Source of the DNA: Brevibacillus agri
Lineage (GTDB): Bacteria; Bacillota; Bacilli; Brevibacillales; Brevibacillaceae
NCBI RefSeq assembly: GCF_004117055.1
Contig: NZ_CP026363.1
Location: 456,001 to 520,000 of the forward strand
Length of the DNA: 64,000 nucleotides
Reading direction: 5' to 3'
The translations under genes were made by a program, and so were the position numbers. The notes under the pieces are model-generated. The model ran no database searches. It was not told the origin of the DNA and was given only the letters and a program-made list of their open reading frames with translations. Positions 37,786-46,429 of the stretch are shown here, in pieces (positions within the stretch are counted from its first letter, which is position 1; the number at the start of each line of letters is the position of its first letter).

Positions 37786-37844
37786 CTCTCCGGCCTGTTT
37801 GTTATGTCCTCATCTCTTGTACTCATCCGGAGAGCAGCTTTTTT
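37786..37844 (+). terminator. Terminator between ptsI and the IICB gene
   Basis: CTCTCCGG (37786-37793) and CCGGAGAG (37827-37834) with TTTTTT at 37839. No RAT-like sequence before it, so it may be a partial terminator or an attenuator of another type. Confidence 0.65.
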
Positions 37845-37876
37845 GATAGACATCTCATTCCAAGGAGGTTTTACTT

Positions 37877-39316
37877 ATGCTTGCCTTTTTGCAACGGATT
37901 GGGAAAGCACTCATGCTTCCCGTCGCCACCTTGCCAGCAGCGGCGCTTTTGCTCCGCTTTGGCGCCATCAACTACGTGACTGAATTTCGTCTCGGCGAAT
38001 CTGTTGGCGGTTTTTTGAATCAGTACATCGCGCCCTTTTTGTTCGCAGGCGGATCGGCCATCTTTGACAACCTGCCGCTGATTTTCGCCGTCGGTGTCGC
38101 GATCGGGCTTGCCGGGGATGCCGTCGCCGCACTGGCTGCCGTGATCGCCTACATGGTGTTAACCTCGGTGCTTTCCAAAGTTCCCGCTGCCATGCCGTTT
38201 ATCGCGGACGACGTCAAGCTGAACATGGGAGTGCTTGGCGGTATTTTGGCGGGCGGAGTCGCTTCCTACTGCTACAACCGCTACCATAACATCAAGCTAC
38301 CGGAGTGGCTCGGATTTTTCGGCGGCAAACGATTCGTACCGATCATCACTTCGCTTAGCATGGTTATCATCGGTCTGTTGTTCGGGATCATCTGGGGTCC
38401 GATCCAGGACGCGCTCAACAATATGGGGAACTGGATTGTCAGCCTTGGCGCTCTTGGAGCAGGTCTGTTCGGCTTCTTTAACCGTTTGCTCATTCCATTC
38501 GGTCTGCACCACGTGCTCAACGCAATTGCCTGGTTCCAGATTGGCGATTTTACCGACACGACCGGGAAAGTCGTACACGGCGACCTGCACCGCTTCTTCG
38601 CTGGCGACAAATCAGCAGGCATGTTCATGACAGGCTTCTTCCCGATCATGATGTTCGCGCTGCCAGCGGCCGCCTTGGCCATCATTCACTCAGCCAAGCC
38701 GGAAAAACGCCAAGCAATCGCTTCTGTGTTCATCGGTACCGCGCTCGCTTCCTTCCTGACCGGGATTACCGAGCCGTTGGAGTTCGCGTTCATGTTCGCC
38801 GCTCCGCTGCTGTATGTGCTGCATGCGATTTTGACCGGGGTTTCCGGGTATATCGTGACCGCGATGGGCATCAAGCACGGATTTGGCTTCTCCGCGGGTC
38901 TGATTGACTACGGACTGAACTTCCCGCTCTCCACAAACGCATGGTGGATCATTCCGATCGGTCTGGCGTTTGCCGTCGTTTACTACTTCCTGTTCCGTAT
39001 CCTGATCGTCAAGTTCAACATCAAAACGCCGGGGCGCGAAGACGATGAAGTAGTGGAAAGCGCAGCTTCCGGCAGCAACTCCACGCAGGAAAAGGCGCTA
39101 AAAGTGCTCGCCCTCATCGGCGGAAAAGAAAACATCGTCAGCGTCGACGCGTGCATTACCCGCCTGCGCCTCGTGCTGAAAAACGACAAGATCGTCAATG
39201 AAAAAGGGTTGAAAGACCTGGGGGCAGCAGGAGTCATGAAGCTCGGCCAGGGCAGCGTGCAGGTCGTCTTCGGGACGCAGTCCGAGCTGTTGAAGGACGA
39301 AATCAAAAAGCTGTAG
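37877..39316 (+). CDS. ptsG: PTS glucose/N-acetylglucosamine-type EIICB transporter
   Basis: 479 residues. IIC part (~1-385) with about ten helices and the substrate-site motif GITEPLEFAFMF, then a linker and IIB domain with phospho-cysteine C426 in SVDACITRLRL. There is no fused IIA; the separate crr product supplies it. Glucose is inferred from the adjacent glcT, but close relatives transport N-acetylglucosamine. ATG 37877 with AAGGAGG. Confidence 0.88.
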   Translation: MLAFLQRIGKALMLPVATLPAAALLLRFGAINYVTEFRLGESVGGFLNQYIAPFLFAGGSAIFDNLPLIFAVGVAIGLAGDAVAALAAVIAYMVLTSVLSKVPAAMPFIADDVKLNMGVLGGILAGGVASYCYNRYHNIKLPEWLGFFGGKRFVPIITSLSMVIIGLLFGIIWGPIQDALNNMGNWIVSLGALGAGLFGFFNRLLIPFGLHHVLNAIAWFQIGDFTDTTGKVVHGDLHRFFAGDKSAGMFMTGFFPIMMFALPAAALAIIHSAKPEKRQAIASVFIGTALASFLTGITEPLEFAFMFAAPLLYVLHAILTGVSGYIVTAMGIKHGFGFSAGLIDYGLNFPLSTNAWWIIPIGLAFAVVYYFLFRILIVKFNIKTPGREDDEVVESAASGSNSTQEKALKVLALIGGKENIVSVDACITRLRLVLKNDKIVNEKGLKDLGAAGVMKLGQGSVQVVFGTQSELLKDEIKKL

Positions 39317-39340
39317 GCTTTGCTTTTCCCCAATAAATAT

Positions 39341-39375
39341 GCCCGGTATTGGCAACAGCCGTACCGGGCTTTTTC
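39341..39375 (+). terminator. Terminator of the pts operon
   Basis: GCCCGGTA / TACCGGGC around a 13-nt loop, then TTTTTCG. Confidence 0.9.
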
Positions 39376-39457
39376 GTATTGGCATAGAGTCCCCTCGTTC
39401 GAATGAGATGCTTGGTTTTGCCTGCCTCATGAACCCGGAAAAAATGACGCAGCTTCT

Positions 39458-39667
39458 CTAAAAATGCCGGGCATTGGAGCCAACGAGCGCCCGTTCTGAC
39501 GGGAACAGCTCCTTTTGCTCCAACTCGGTTTCAAACCGCATGAGCCGATCCAAAAACCCTGCGCATGCCGATTCGCTGTATGGCGCCATCATCTCGATTT
39601 CGTAGGATAATGTTTTTTTCCATAATTCAAGCTGTCTCCTATTCGCCTCCCATGCTTCCAATTCCAC
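39458..39667 (-). CDS. Small hypothetical protein
   Basis: 69 residues, helical and acidic, unrecognised; no membrane segment. Start uncertain: GTG 39667 overlaps the ribosome-site-like GGGGTGG, TTG 39661 would have better spacing. Lies 26 bp after the small XRE gene on the same strand, so it may be its co-transcribed partner. Confidence 0.45.
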   Translation of the reverse strand: MELEAWEANRRQLELWKKTLSYEIEMMAPYSESACAGFLDRLMRFETELEQKELFPSERALVGSNARHF

Positions 39668-39692
39668 CCACCCCTTATCTGATATACCTTTG

Positions 39693-39911
39693 CTAAAACA
39701 ACAAAAACAAACTCATAAAAAGTTCATTCAGGCTACATTTCAGCTTCTTTGCTAAAATCGGCAGATGGTTTGCCTTGAAATCGTACTCTCCCTTCTCGTA
39801 CTTCAAGTATGTGGAAGCATTGCGAAAACCGAGTGACTCCGCCATTTCCTGCAGCGTGAGCTTGCACTCACTCCTACGTTTTGCGATAAATGGGAGGTTT
39901 AGACGTTCCAT
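39693..39911 (-). CDS. Small XRE-family (helix-turn-helix) regulator
   Basis: 72 residues. HTH region IAKRRSECKLTLQEMAESLGFRNASTYLKYEKGEYDFKA, a Cro/C1-type fold consisting of little else than the DNA-binding domain. ATG 39911 with GAGGG; upstream extension rejected. Divergent from a second XRE gene. Confidence 0.75.
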   Translation of the reverse strand: MERLNLPFIAKRRSECKLTLQEMAESLGFRNASTYLKYEKGEYDFKANHLPILAKKLKCSLNELFMSLFLLF

Positions 39912-40000
39912 ATTCAGTTTCCCTCTTCCTTTGCAGAAATGGCAAATATTTATAGTTACATGATATCGTTTCAATTTCAGCAAAGTCAACACATTATTTG

Positions 40001-40062
40001 TCGTTTTAGCAATCTTGTTTTTTCCGTTATGGAAAATTGTTAGAATGATATTGCCAAAACGA
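40001..40062. promoter_or_regulatory. Inverted repeat between divergent XRE genes
   Basis: TCGTTTTAGCAA (40001-40012) and TTGCCAAAACGA (40051-40062) are inverted copies with one mismatch, 38 bp apart, with a TAGAAT box (40041-40046) between. Candidate operator for one or both XRE proteins. Confidence 0.6.
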
Positions 40063-40078
40063 AAAAGGTGGTTTCACG

Positions 40079-40441
40079 ATGTCCATAGTCGGTCAAAGGA
40101 TAAAATGGCTGCGCGAGCAAAAGCAGTGGTCACAAATCCAATTAGCTGAAAAGCTTGGCATTCACAACACAGTTTTGTCGCGAATTGAATCGGGCGAAAA
40201 GAAAGGCGTAGATTCCCAGTTGATCTCCAAAGTCGCCGACCTGTTTGACGTATCGACCGATTACCTTCATGGAAGAACAGATAACCCCACGCCATTTTGG
40301 CGGCAAGCATCTGTGCGGGAAACACCTATTCCCTTCTTGGACATAGACGGGTTAACGGAAGAGGAACTTACCGAAATCAAGCGGCATATCGAATTTGTAA
40401 AATGGAAATCGAGACAGAACGGGTCGCAAGAAGACAACTAG
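40079..40441 (+). CDS. XRE-family transcriptional regulator
   Basis: 120 residues. N-terminal HTH IKWLREQKQWSQIQLAEKLGIHNTVLSRIESG (residues ~8-39), DYLHGR after it, as in Firmicute phage-type and SinR-like repressors, then a C-terminal acidic segment (EELTEIKRHIEFVKWKS) likely for dimerisation. ATG 40079 with AAAGGTGG. Divergent from the small XRE gene. Confidence 0.8.
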   Translation: MSIVGQRIKWLREQKQWSQIQLAEKLGIHNTVLSRIESGEKKGVDSQLISKVADLFDVSTDYLHGRTDNPTPFWRQASVRETPIPFLDIDGLTEEELTEIKRHIEFVKWKSRQNGSQEDN

Positions 40442-40533
40442 AGAACCGTGAAAACCTCTCTCCAACCTGATCGTGGAGGGGCAAACGGACGCTGAAGCGC
40501 TTCGTCATCGCGTTCAAATGGTATAGGCATTAG

Positions 40534-40559
40534 AAAACCCCTGGGCCACAGGGGTTTTT
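40534..40559 (+). terminator. Terminator after the XRE gene
   Basis: AAACCCCTG-GGCCA-CAGGGGTTTTTG. Confidence 0.85.
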
Positions 40560-40620
40560 GCGTGGAATGAAATACGTACAACACAGGCTCCGTCAACAGC
40601 CCGGCGAAGCCTTTTTTTTT

Positions 40621-40971
40621 TCATGTATGTTCTGCTTTACTCTGCGCTGTCGTCTGGTCCAGCTCAATCCAGCTCTGGGCCCATGATTCGATCCCCTTGA
40701 TTACTGGCTCCAGAGCCTTCCCCATCTCTGTCAAAGAATATTCTACCCGTACAGGCGCCGAGTCTGTAAACACTTCCCGATGCACAAGCCCTTCTTTTTC
40801 GAGGTCTTTCAGCCGTTCAGAAAGTAGCCTTCCGCTTACCGGCAGGGCCCCTTCCAACGCACAGAAACGCTGTGGTCCAGAAAGCAACTGGTACAAGATT
40901 AACCCTGTCCATCGTTTTCCCAGCAGTTGCATGCCTTTTTCAAACTTCGGACAGAGGGAAGACTGTTTCAT
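40621..40971 (-). CDS. HxlR-family redox-type regulator (YodB/CatR-like)
   Basis: 116 residues. Winged HTH beginning KQSSLCPKFEKGMQLLGKRWTGLI, with the N-terminal CPK cysteine that senses quinones and diamide in B. subtilis YodB and CatR. ATG 40971 with GAGGTGAT; a GTG at 40980 is less likely. Divergent from a DoxX gene, as catR/yodB regulons pair HxlR repressors with DoxX (CatD) and oxidoreductase genes. Confidence 0.85.
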   Translation of the reverse strand: MKQSSLCPKFEKGMQLLGKRWTGLILYQLLSGPQRFCALEGALPVSGRLLSERLKDLEKEGLVHREVFTDSAPVRVEYSLTEMGKALEPVIKGIESWAQSWIELDQTTAQSKAEHT

Positions 40972-41088
40972 TCGTATCACCTCATTCTCCTTTCAGTATA
41001 CCGCTCTTTCTTCAATCCATCAAAATGAATGATTACTTTGTGCCTAATAATTCGCACTTTCCAGCGTTTGTAAATTTTCCATAACGTA

Positions 41089-41142
41089 TTGACATATACA
41101 ATAATTAATATATACTTACTAACGAAAAGTAACTATGTTACT
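41089..41142 (+). promoter_or_regulatory. Promoter and palindrome before the DoxX gene
   Basis: TTGACA (41089-41094), 16 bp, TATACT (41111-41116). AGTAACTATGTTACT at 41128-41142 is a palindrome just beyond. Likely the target of the adjacent HxlR repressor. Confidence 0.6.
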
Positions 41143-41171
41143 GATATAAACTGATTCGGAGGTAATCATAC

Positions 41172-41585
41172 ATGGAAAATCGTTTTGAATGGAGCGCTCT
41201 TGTTTTGCGCATCGTCGTTGGCCTTACGTTTGCCATCCACGGCGTCGCCAAATTTCAGATGGGACTCGAAAACGTGGCCGGATTCTTTGGCACGCTGGGA
41301 CTGCCTGCATTTATCGCCTATCTGGTTGCTTTCCTGGAGGTTGTCGGCGGGATCGCCCTGATCGCCGGACTTGGCACTCGCGTCTTTTCCGCCGCGCTGG
41401 CTGTCGTCATGATTGGTGCCGTTGCCAAAGCAAAGCTGGCAGCCGGCTTCATGGGTGGAGAAAGCGGCGCTGGCTATGAGCTGGAGCTTGCGCTGTTCGC
41501 CATCCTGCTCGCGCTCAGCATTAGCGGCAGCTCCAAGTTTGGACTCGATCAAATTTTGTTTGGAAAAAGATCGGGTAAGGTGTAG
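41172..41585 (+). CDS. DoxX-family membrane protein (CatD-like)
   Basis: 137 residues with four predicted helices. RIVVGLTFAIHGVAKF near the N-terminus and VAFLEVVGGIALIAGLGTR are DoxX signatures. In B. subtilis the DoxX protein CatD pairs with catechol-2,3-dioxygenase CatE under HxlR control; no catE is adjacent here. ATG 41172 with GGAGG. Confidence 0.85.
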   Translation: MENRFEWSALVLRIVVGLTFAIHGVAKFQMGLENVAGFFGTLGLPAFIAYLVAFLEVVGGIALIAGLGTRVFSAALAVVMIGAVAKAKLAAGFMGGESGAGYELELALFAILLALSISGSSKFGLDQILFGKRSGKV

Positions 41586-41606
41586 CGTAGCCTCTTGATC
41601 CCACGC

Positions 41607-41660
41607 AAAAAAGCCAGTGAGCAAAAGGCGGTGTGTCTGCCTTCTCCACTGGCTTTTCAC
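41607..41660. terminator. Bidirectional terminator
   Basis: AAAAGCCAGTG and CACTGGCTTTT with a long loop, between convergent DoxX and lipoprotein genes. Confidence 0.8.
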
Positions 41661-41683
41661 AATGGGCCGGAACCGGGGAGCCA

Positions 41684-42343
41684 TTAAAATTTTTGCGGGA
41701 ACTCATCCAGCATTTTTTTGTTGATGATCCTGATCTTTTCTGGCGGCGAGTTCTTGTTTTCCGCACTGATAAACACCGAGTTGTCCCCCGCTTCATACAG
41801 AAGCAGATACTCCCCGTCTACCATGCTTTCGCCTTCATCTACAGGCGTACCCCATCCCTGCTGAATCGCTTCCAGTGTGGCCGTCCCCAAGCGACTGCCT
41901 TCCAAGTCAATCGCATATACGCGATCCGCCCCGTCAAAAAAGACGATGCCATCGTCCAGTTTTTCCAGGACAGCATACTGCCCGCCATCCAAGAAGTCTT
42001 TCTTGACCACCGCGCCGTACCGCTTGACGACTTCTTCCTTTTTCATTCCGATCGCAATATCGAAGCCGTTGATTTCGTTATTTGCGAGCAGCTTTAAAAA
42101 GTTGTCGTCTAAAATCAGTTGCGCTGTTAAACCCGGCTGCTCTGCTGGCAATGGCTTCTCGTTGTTCGCTTCGTTTTGCCCCGCTCCGTTGTTCTCGTTT
42201 TGGACAGGGGACTCTGGTTTTGGCTGCTGCCCGTCTGTCGGTTTGGCCTCCGGGGGCACGGGAACACTCGCCTCGGGGGAACAGCCGATTGCAAGTATGC
42301 TCGCTGTCATTACGGCCATTGCCATACATACTAATCGTCTCAT
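41684..42343 (-). CDS. Secreted lipoprotein, DUF4309-like
   Basis: 219 residues. Signal peptide with lipobox LAIGC, cysteine at about 21, then a long Pro/Asn/Glu-rich spacer (residues 23-70) and a folded domain with IAIGMKKEEVVKRYG and AIQQGWGTPVDEGES. The pattern of a conserved cap followed by repeating KYG/WGTP is seen in DUF4309 proteins; function unknown. ATG 42343. Divergent from a 55-residue membrane protein. Confidence 0.75.
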   Translation of the reverse strand: MRRLVCMAMAVMTASILAIGCSPEASVPVPPEAKPTDGQQPKPESPVQNENNGAGQNEANNEKPLPAEQPGLTAQLILDDNFLKLLANNEINGFDIAIGMKKEEVVKRYGAVVKKDFLDGGQYAVLEKLDDGIVFFDGADRVYAIDLEGSRLGTATLEAIQQGWGTPVDEGESMVDGEYLLLYEAGDNSVFISAENKNSPPEKIRIINKKMLDEFPQKF

Positions 42344-42428
42344 GGGTCATGCCTCCTGCTTTATCTTTTCATTGCTGCAACATTTTTACATTTTTAGAGT
42401 CGAACTAATAAGAACGGAGGTGCTAGCT

Positions 42429-42596
42429 ATGCCTGTCTGGTTACTGGTCACAATCATTTGCGTGGGTCTTTTGCTGATTGGGAGCTTAGTCGATTGGAGA
42501 GCGAAAAGGAAGAAGCAAACATTGCTCATCGACAATAACAATCGCAATTCGCTCGATGAAGGATATGATTCAAGAGGGCGGGATGATTTTCACTAA
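42429..42596 (+). CDS. Small single-pass membrane protein
   Basis: 55 residues, ATG 42429 with GGAGG ten bases upstream, TAA stop. Hydrophobic helix PVWLLVTIICVGLLLIGSLV at residues 2-21, then a basic and acidic tail (KRKKQ ... DSRGRDDFH). Unknown function. Its short length keeps it out of usual ORF lists. Confidence 0.6.
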   Translation: MPVWLLVTIICVGLLLIGSLVDWRAKRKKQTLLIDNNNRNSLDEGYDSRGRDDFH

Positions 42597-42815
42597 TGTT
42601 AGTACGTTGTTTGATGATGTTTTGTTTCCAAAAAAAAACGATTTTTCTGAACGTTACTTTGTTTTCAATTGGCTAAAAAACGGAGTGATCCACAAAGGTA
42701 TTTTCGTCCATTAGCATTTAGAATTCTAGATGATCTGTATATAAATGTCAGTCAAGCAGACGAGACTACTTTTGACTCCCGAGTGATTCCTTCCTTGAAA
42801 TCACTCGGGTTAATC
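42597..42815. other. Gene-free interval with hairpin
   Basis: AT-rich, no gene supported. Holds the stem CCCGAGTGATT / AATCACTCGGG at 42779-42808, just past the stop of the minus-strand gene to its right; no clear T run follows on that strand. Confidence 0.5.
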
Positions 42816-43355
42816 TTAATCAAGACTTTTTCTGTAAATATCCTTGTACCTGGTTTCATACTCGCAAACAATGGATAGTTCTTTTGCATGAAATGACGTA
42901 GAAATCCCATATTCAATAAGATAGGAGAAATATTCCTTAGCTAGTGAAAACAGATTATCTATCAATTCTTTCTCTGGTAGTTCAACCTGTACAATCCTGT
43001 TTCCGTCTCTTGTTGCTGTCAACAACAGCTTATTTTCACCTGTTTTCCTCAAACCAATTGTGATTACACTTAACCCGTAAACGTTATCGCTAATTGCTTT
43101 TTCAGCACTTAGGTAGTAATCCTCAACCAATGCAATCAGTTGCGTGAGCAGCCTGGCTTCGCAAAACCGGAAATCAGATACTTGTTTACCCTGACTCGTA
43201 ATCACCAGTGCTTCCATAAAATTGCTATCGCTTGGATCAATAGCTCTCTGAATTTCAGTTTTGTTTTGAATAGGGATAAGAACTTTTTCGATACAGCGAA
43301 AATCGATGTTATCTGAGGGGAGAGTAATGTATAGCTTCATATCAATCATATTCAT
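42816..43355 (-). CDS. Hypothetical protein, possible immunity partner of the upstream toxin-like gene
   Basis: 179 residues, low GC, unrecognised. Beta-rich start (MKLYITLPSDNIDFRCIEKVLIPIQ), central LTQLIALVEDYYLSAEKAI and a charged C-terminus. No signal peptide or membrane segment, so cytosolic. GGGAG precedes ATG 43355. It lies downstream of the secreted toxin-like gene with a terminator between, so a toxin-immunity link is a guess from position only. Confidence 0.45.
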   Translation of the reverse strand: MNMIDMKLYITLPSDNIDFRCIEKVLIPIQNKTEIQRAIDPSDSNFMEALVITSQGKQVSDFRFCEARLLTQLIALVEDYYLSAEKAISDNVYGLSVITIGLRKTGENKLLLTATRDGNRIVQVELPEKELIDNLFSLAKEYFSYLIEYGISTSFHAKELSIVCEYETRYKDIYRKSLD

Positions 43356-43427
43356 AGGAACTCCCTTATCTTATTTTTCGTTATATTCCACACTATAGTA
43401 CGGTATTTTCGCGATATTTTTCGTGAA

Positions 43428-43470
43428 ATGTGAGAAAGAAGCCTTATCCATTCTAGATAAAGGCTTTCTT
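43428..43470 (-). terminator. Terminator after the secreted toxin-like gene
   Basis: AAGCCTTATC / GATAAAGGCTT hairpin with T-rich flanks on both sides; convergent use is possible. Confidence 0.7.
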
Positions 43471-43488
43471 TTCGTTGGGATTTGTTAT

Positions 43489-44295
43489 CTATTCCGCTTG
43501 ATTATAACTAATAGGGAATACAGAAACCACACGCTCACCTGACATGATGACTCTGTATACCTTGCCTTTATGATATCCATCATATGGGATTACTTTTTTG
43601 TTATTGATGTTTTTCGCCATTTCCTTCCCGTTAAACGAATAATCAATCACGCTTTCAATAACATCTTCAACGTAAGAGAATTCAGTACCCGGATTAAAAA
43701 ATGAATTTTTTGCCTTTTGATATGTACTAAATGTCGACCAGTACTCTGGGAAGTGTCTCGTAACAATGTGCAGCATTCCCATAGTTACGTCCCCATAGGC
43801 TAAGTACACTTGTTCTGAACTATTCGGTAAATCATAAAACCTAATGATAGCCGAAGATTTTGGTAATCCTTCTCCTCGATCACGAATGTCTCCTCTATCA
43901 AAAGTGCCATTGTCCAGATAGTACTCTTTTAGAGCCTCACCCGCTTTATCTGGATCTTCTTGGTCAAAGAAAAGTTCATCTCCATTTTTTAATATGAATT
44001 TTATACGTTTTGAATACAGGATAATCCTAGCAACTGTGCTTATGACTCCTCCTCTTCTTAGTTCGTTTTTACTTTCAGATTGATTTACGCCAATATCTTC
44101 TGTTCTTTCGTTCAACTTAATTAAAGACTCGTCGGACTCTTCGTTCAAGTGCTTGACACCCTTGTACGCTTCGGCCTGAACTTGTGTTTCGCTTGTTATT
44201 GCTGTTTGACTTTTGCTTGCTGAAACTGGTGTGACAGCAAGCGCAAGCATAGAAAAAGCAAGGAATGCAGAAAGGAATTTTTTCATTTTGTACAA
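43489..44295 (-). CDS. Secreted protein with toxin-like C-terminal domain
   Basis: 268 residues. Signal peptide: MKKFLSAFLAFSMLALAVTPVSAS, cleavage near ASA. Then a charged linker (~30-80) and a C-terminal domain with LHIVTRHFPEYWSTFSTYQK, a run NPGTEFSYVEDVIESVI, and GKVYRVIMSGERVVSVFPISY. The conserved His-x-x-x-Arg-His start and closing strand resemble the nuclease folds (BECR-type) of polymorphic toxins, and the whole resembles putative secreted toxins of Bacillales. I cannot name the family with certainty. Low GC. ATG 44295, or a second in-frame ATG at 44286. Confidence 0.5.
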   Translation of the reverse strand: MYKMKKFLSAFLAFSMLALAVTPVSASKSQTAITSETQVQAEAYKGVKHLNEESDESLIKLNERTEDIGVNQSESKNELRRGGVISTVARIILYSKRIKFILKNGDELFFDQEDPDKAGEALKEYYLDNGTFDRGDIRDRGEGLPKSSAIIRFYDLPNSSEQVYLAYGDVTMGMLHIVTRHFPEYWSTFSTYQKAKNSFFNPGTEFSYVEDVIESVIDYSFNGKEMAKNINNKKVIPYDGYHKGKVYRVIMSGERVVSVFPISYNQAE

Positions 44296-44882
44296 CCCTT
44301 CTAAAAATGTAATTTTTTACAAGGCAAAATATAACATATTGTATTTTGTGAAGCAATAAAATTATATAATAATAAACTTATATAAAATCTCGTTAGTGTT
44401 GGATAAACGACTATACTTGCAGAAAATTGATTTTTCCAAATGTTATTCACAAATTATTAATATCACTTTATTAATATCACTATGCATACATCATTATGGT
44501 CCCATTCTGTTGAGGCATAGTACATAAAATGAGTTCCACTAATGATTACTTGCAACACCAACTGGCTTCGTAAAAAACCACTCGTCAAACTCATTTGAAA
44601 GTACATTGTATTTCACAAGCTTATCGAAGTACATTTCTTCATGTCCAATGTTTTTGCGCACCAGAAAAACTATACGATCCTCTAGACTTAGCATTGACGG
44701 AACAATATTATCGTTTTCAAATCCCCGTACAGGTAACTACTCTAATCATCATTTCTCCTCCAAATGATAAATTCGACACCTCGTTGGACAATTACACCAA
44801 CAGTTTCATGCCGATTGAAACCACAGTAAACCTCATTTCAAAACATAAACTGCTGATTTTCAATCGCCCCATAAAAATAGAA
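44296..44882. other. AT-rich gene-free interval
   Basis: No gene supported. An open frame at 44595-44957 (plus) is rejected because its last third reads antisense through tRNA-Arg. Contains repeated TTTATTAATATCACT-type AT-rich short repeats at 44459-44480 and the promoter region of the toxin-like gene. Confidence 0.5.
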
Positions 44883-44909
44883 AAAAGCCTTGATAGCTCA
44901 AGGCTTTTT
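44883..44909 (-). terminator. Terminator after tRNA-Arg
   Basis: AAAGCCTTG-AGCTAT-CAAGGCTTTTTT on the minus strand. Confidence 0.85.
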
Positions 44910-44916
44910 CATGTAT

Positions 44917-44993
<77 letters not shown>

Positions 44994-45047
44994 TATATCG
45001 TTAGTGGCGTGGCAAAAGCATTCGGCTGACGCTTCACCCACCTTCTT

Positions 45048-45076
45048 ATTATATGCACCCGACTACTTTTTGGCAA
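45048..45076 (-). promoter_or_regulatory. Promoter of tRNA-Arg
   Basis: TTGCCA (45071-45076), 17 bp, TATAAT (45048-45053) on the minus strand, about 60 bp upstream of the tRNA. Confidence 0.8.
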
Positions 45077-45430
45077 ATCCAGCGGCCATCTTCGCAGCCT
45101 ACTGCAACACGATTACACCACACGCCACCACAACCAAAAACATCAAGGCGCTACCAACACCTTCCCGGTTACGATTTATCGCCATGCGCATAGCAATTGT
45201 ACTTGGTTGGGCGCCAGATCACGGGAAGGTTCCAAAAGCGAAATCACCGCCAACGCCAAAAACCTTGGAATCCCCGAATCCCAAGGCTTTTGGCATCAAA
45301 AAATACACCTGCCCAAATCAAACTACTTCCCCTATCCAGCCCACACAAACCGCCAATCCAATCTGGCCAAACAATCACAGCAACAGCCAGGCCCCCGCTC
45401 CACCCAGCACCTACAACCGGCTAACCGGCT
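45077..45430 (-). terminator. Gene-free interval with operon terminator
   Basis: C/A-rich on the plus strand, G/T-rich on the minus. I see no gene. At 45255-45294 lies a long inverted repeat, GCCAAAAACCTTGG ... CCCAAGGCTTTTGGC; on the minus strand CCTTGG-GATTCGGGGATT-CCAAGG is followed by TTTTT, so it may end the operon whose last stop is at 45431. Confidence 0.55.
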
Positions 45431-46429
45431 CTACCGAATCGCCTTCATAACCCGTTGACGACCAGAAAAAGTAGCAACCTCCGCCACCCCAAGCGCACGA
45501 ATCGTCTCCAAATTCGCCGCCACATACCTCCCGATATCGTCGGGAAAATGCGCATCCGACGAGAGCGTCAGCGGAACGCCATGCGCCACGAGAACGTCCA
45601 GAAAAGCCGGGCTGGGGCACATCTCCTGTACGGGATAGCGGTAATACAGCCCCGCGTTGATCTCCGTCGCCGTATCCGTTTCTTTCAAAGCGGCGGCGAT
45701 CCTGTGGTAATACGAAACAAGCTCCGACTCCGCAGGGCGATAGGAGAACACTTTCAGATTGTCCAGATGGGCGACAAAGTCGAACAGCCCGCTTTTGACC
45801 ATGCATTCGACCGTGTGGAAAAAGTCCGCGTATAGCTGCTTCAGGTCATGCTGCTCAAACAGATGGCGCGTCTCGGGATTGTCGAAGCCCCATCCGTGCA
45901 AAAAGTGGACAGAGCCGATTACATAATCCCACGAAGCGCCTGTCAGCAAGCACTGCAATTCCGCTTCCCCGCCGACGAAGTAATCCGCTTCGATCCCCAG
46001 CCGCAGCTCCACGCCGCTTGCCGCCCAGCGCGGCTTTGCTGCCTCGATGGCGGCGCAAAAGTCGCCGAGGCTCTCGGTACACACTTGATTGAGCCAGGTG
46101 CGCTGCAAACGGCCCAAATCAGTGTCGCCAAGCTCCATAAACTGCTCAAAGTACGGACGGGCTTCGCGAAAGCGGTATAAATGATCGACAATCCCCACTT
46201 CCTTCAAGCCTTTGTGCAGCGCCTCCCGCAAATACAGATCGAGCCAGGACGGATCGTATGCGCCCAGAGACAAACGGTTATTTAATCGCGCCAGACTGTC
46301 CTGCAGCCAGGCGCGGGTATGTCGAGGTTCAGTCAACGGGTAAAAGTAGTCGAGAGCCGCATTGGTACGCTCGAGCCAACGCAACGAATAAGGCCCTTCT
46401 TCCAGATGAAGATGGTAGTCGATCAGCAT
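45431..46429 (-). CDS. PHP-domain phosphoesterase (histidinol-phosphatase-like)
   Basis: 332 residues. PHP fold metal ligands: DYHLHLEEG near the N-terminus, VGIVDHLYRF, LGIEADY, VHFLHG, and the closing SSDAHFP. Closest in layout to HisK-type histidinol phosphatases, but a role in the organophosphate operon is more likely here. ATG 46429 with AGGAGAG; it overlaps the end of the DeoR gene by seven bases. Substrate unknown. Confidence 0.8.
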   Translation of the reverse strand: MLIDYHLHLEEGPYSLRWLERTNAALDYFYPLTEPRHTRAWLQDSLARLNNRLSLGAYDPSWLDLYLREALHKGLKEVGIVDHLYRFREARPYFEQFMELGDTDLGRLQRTWLNQVCTESLGDFCAAIEAAKPRWAASGVELRLGIEADYFVGGEAELQCLLTGASWDYVIGSVHFLHGWGFDNPETRHLFEQHDLKQLYADFFHTVECMVKSGLFDFVAHLDNLKVFSYRPAESELVSYYHRIAAALKETDTATEINAGLYYRYPVQEMCPSPAFLDVLVAHGVPLTLSSDAHFPDDIGRYVAANLETIRALGVAEVATFSGRQRVMKAIR

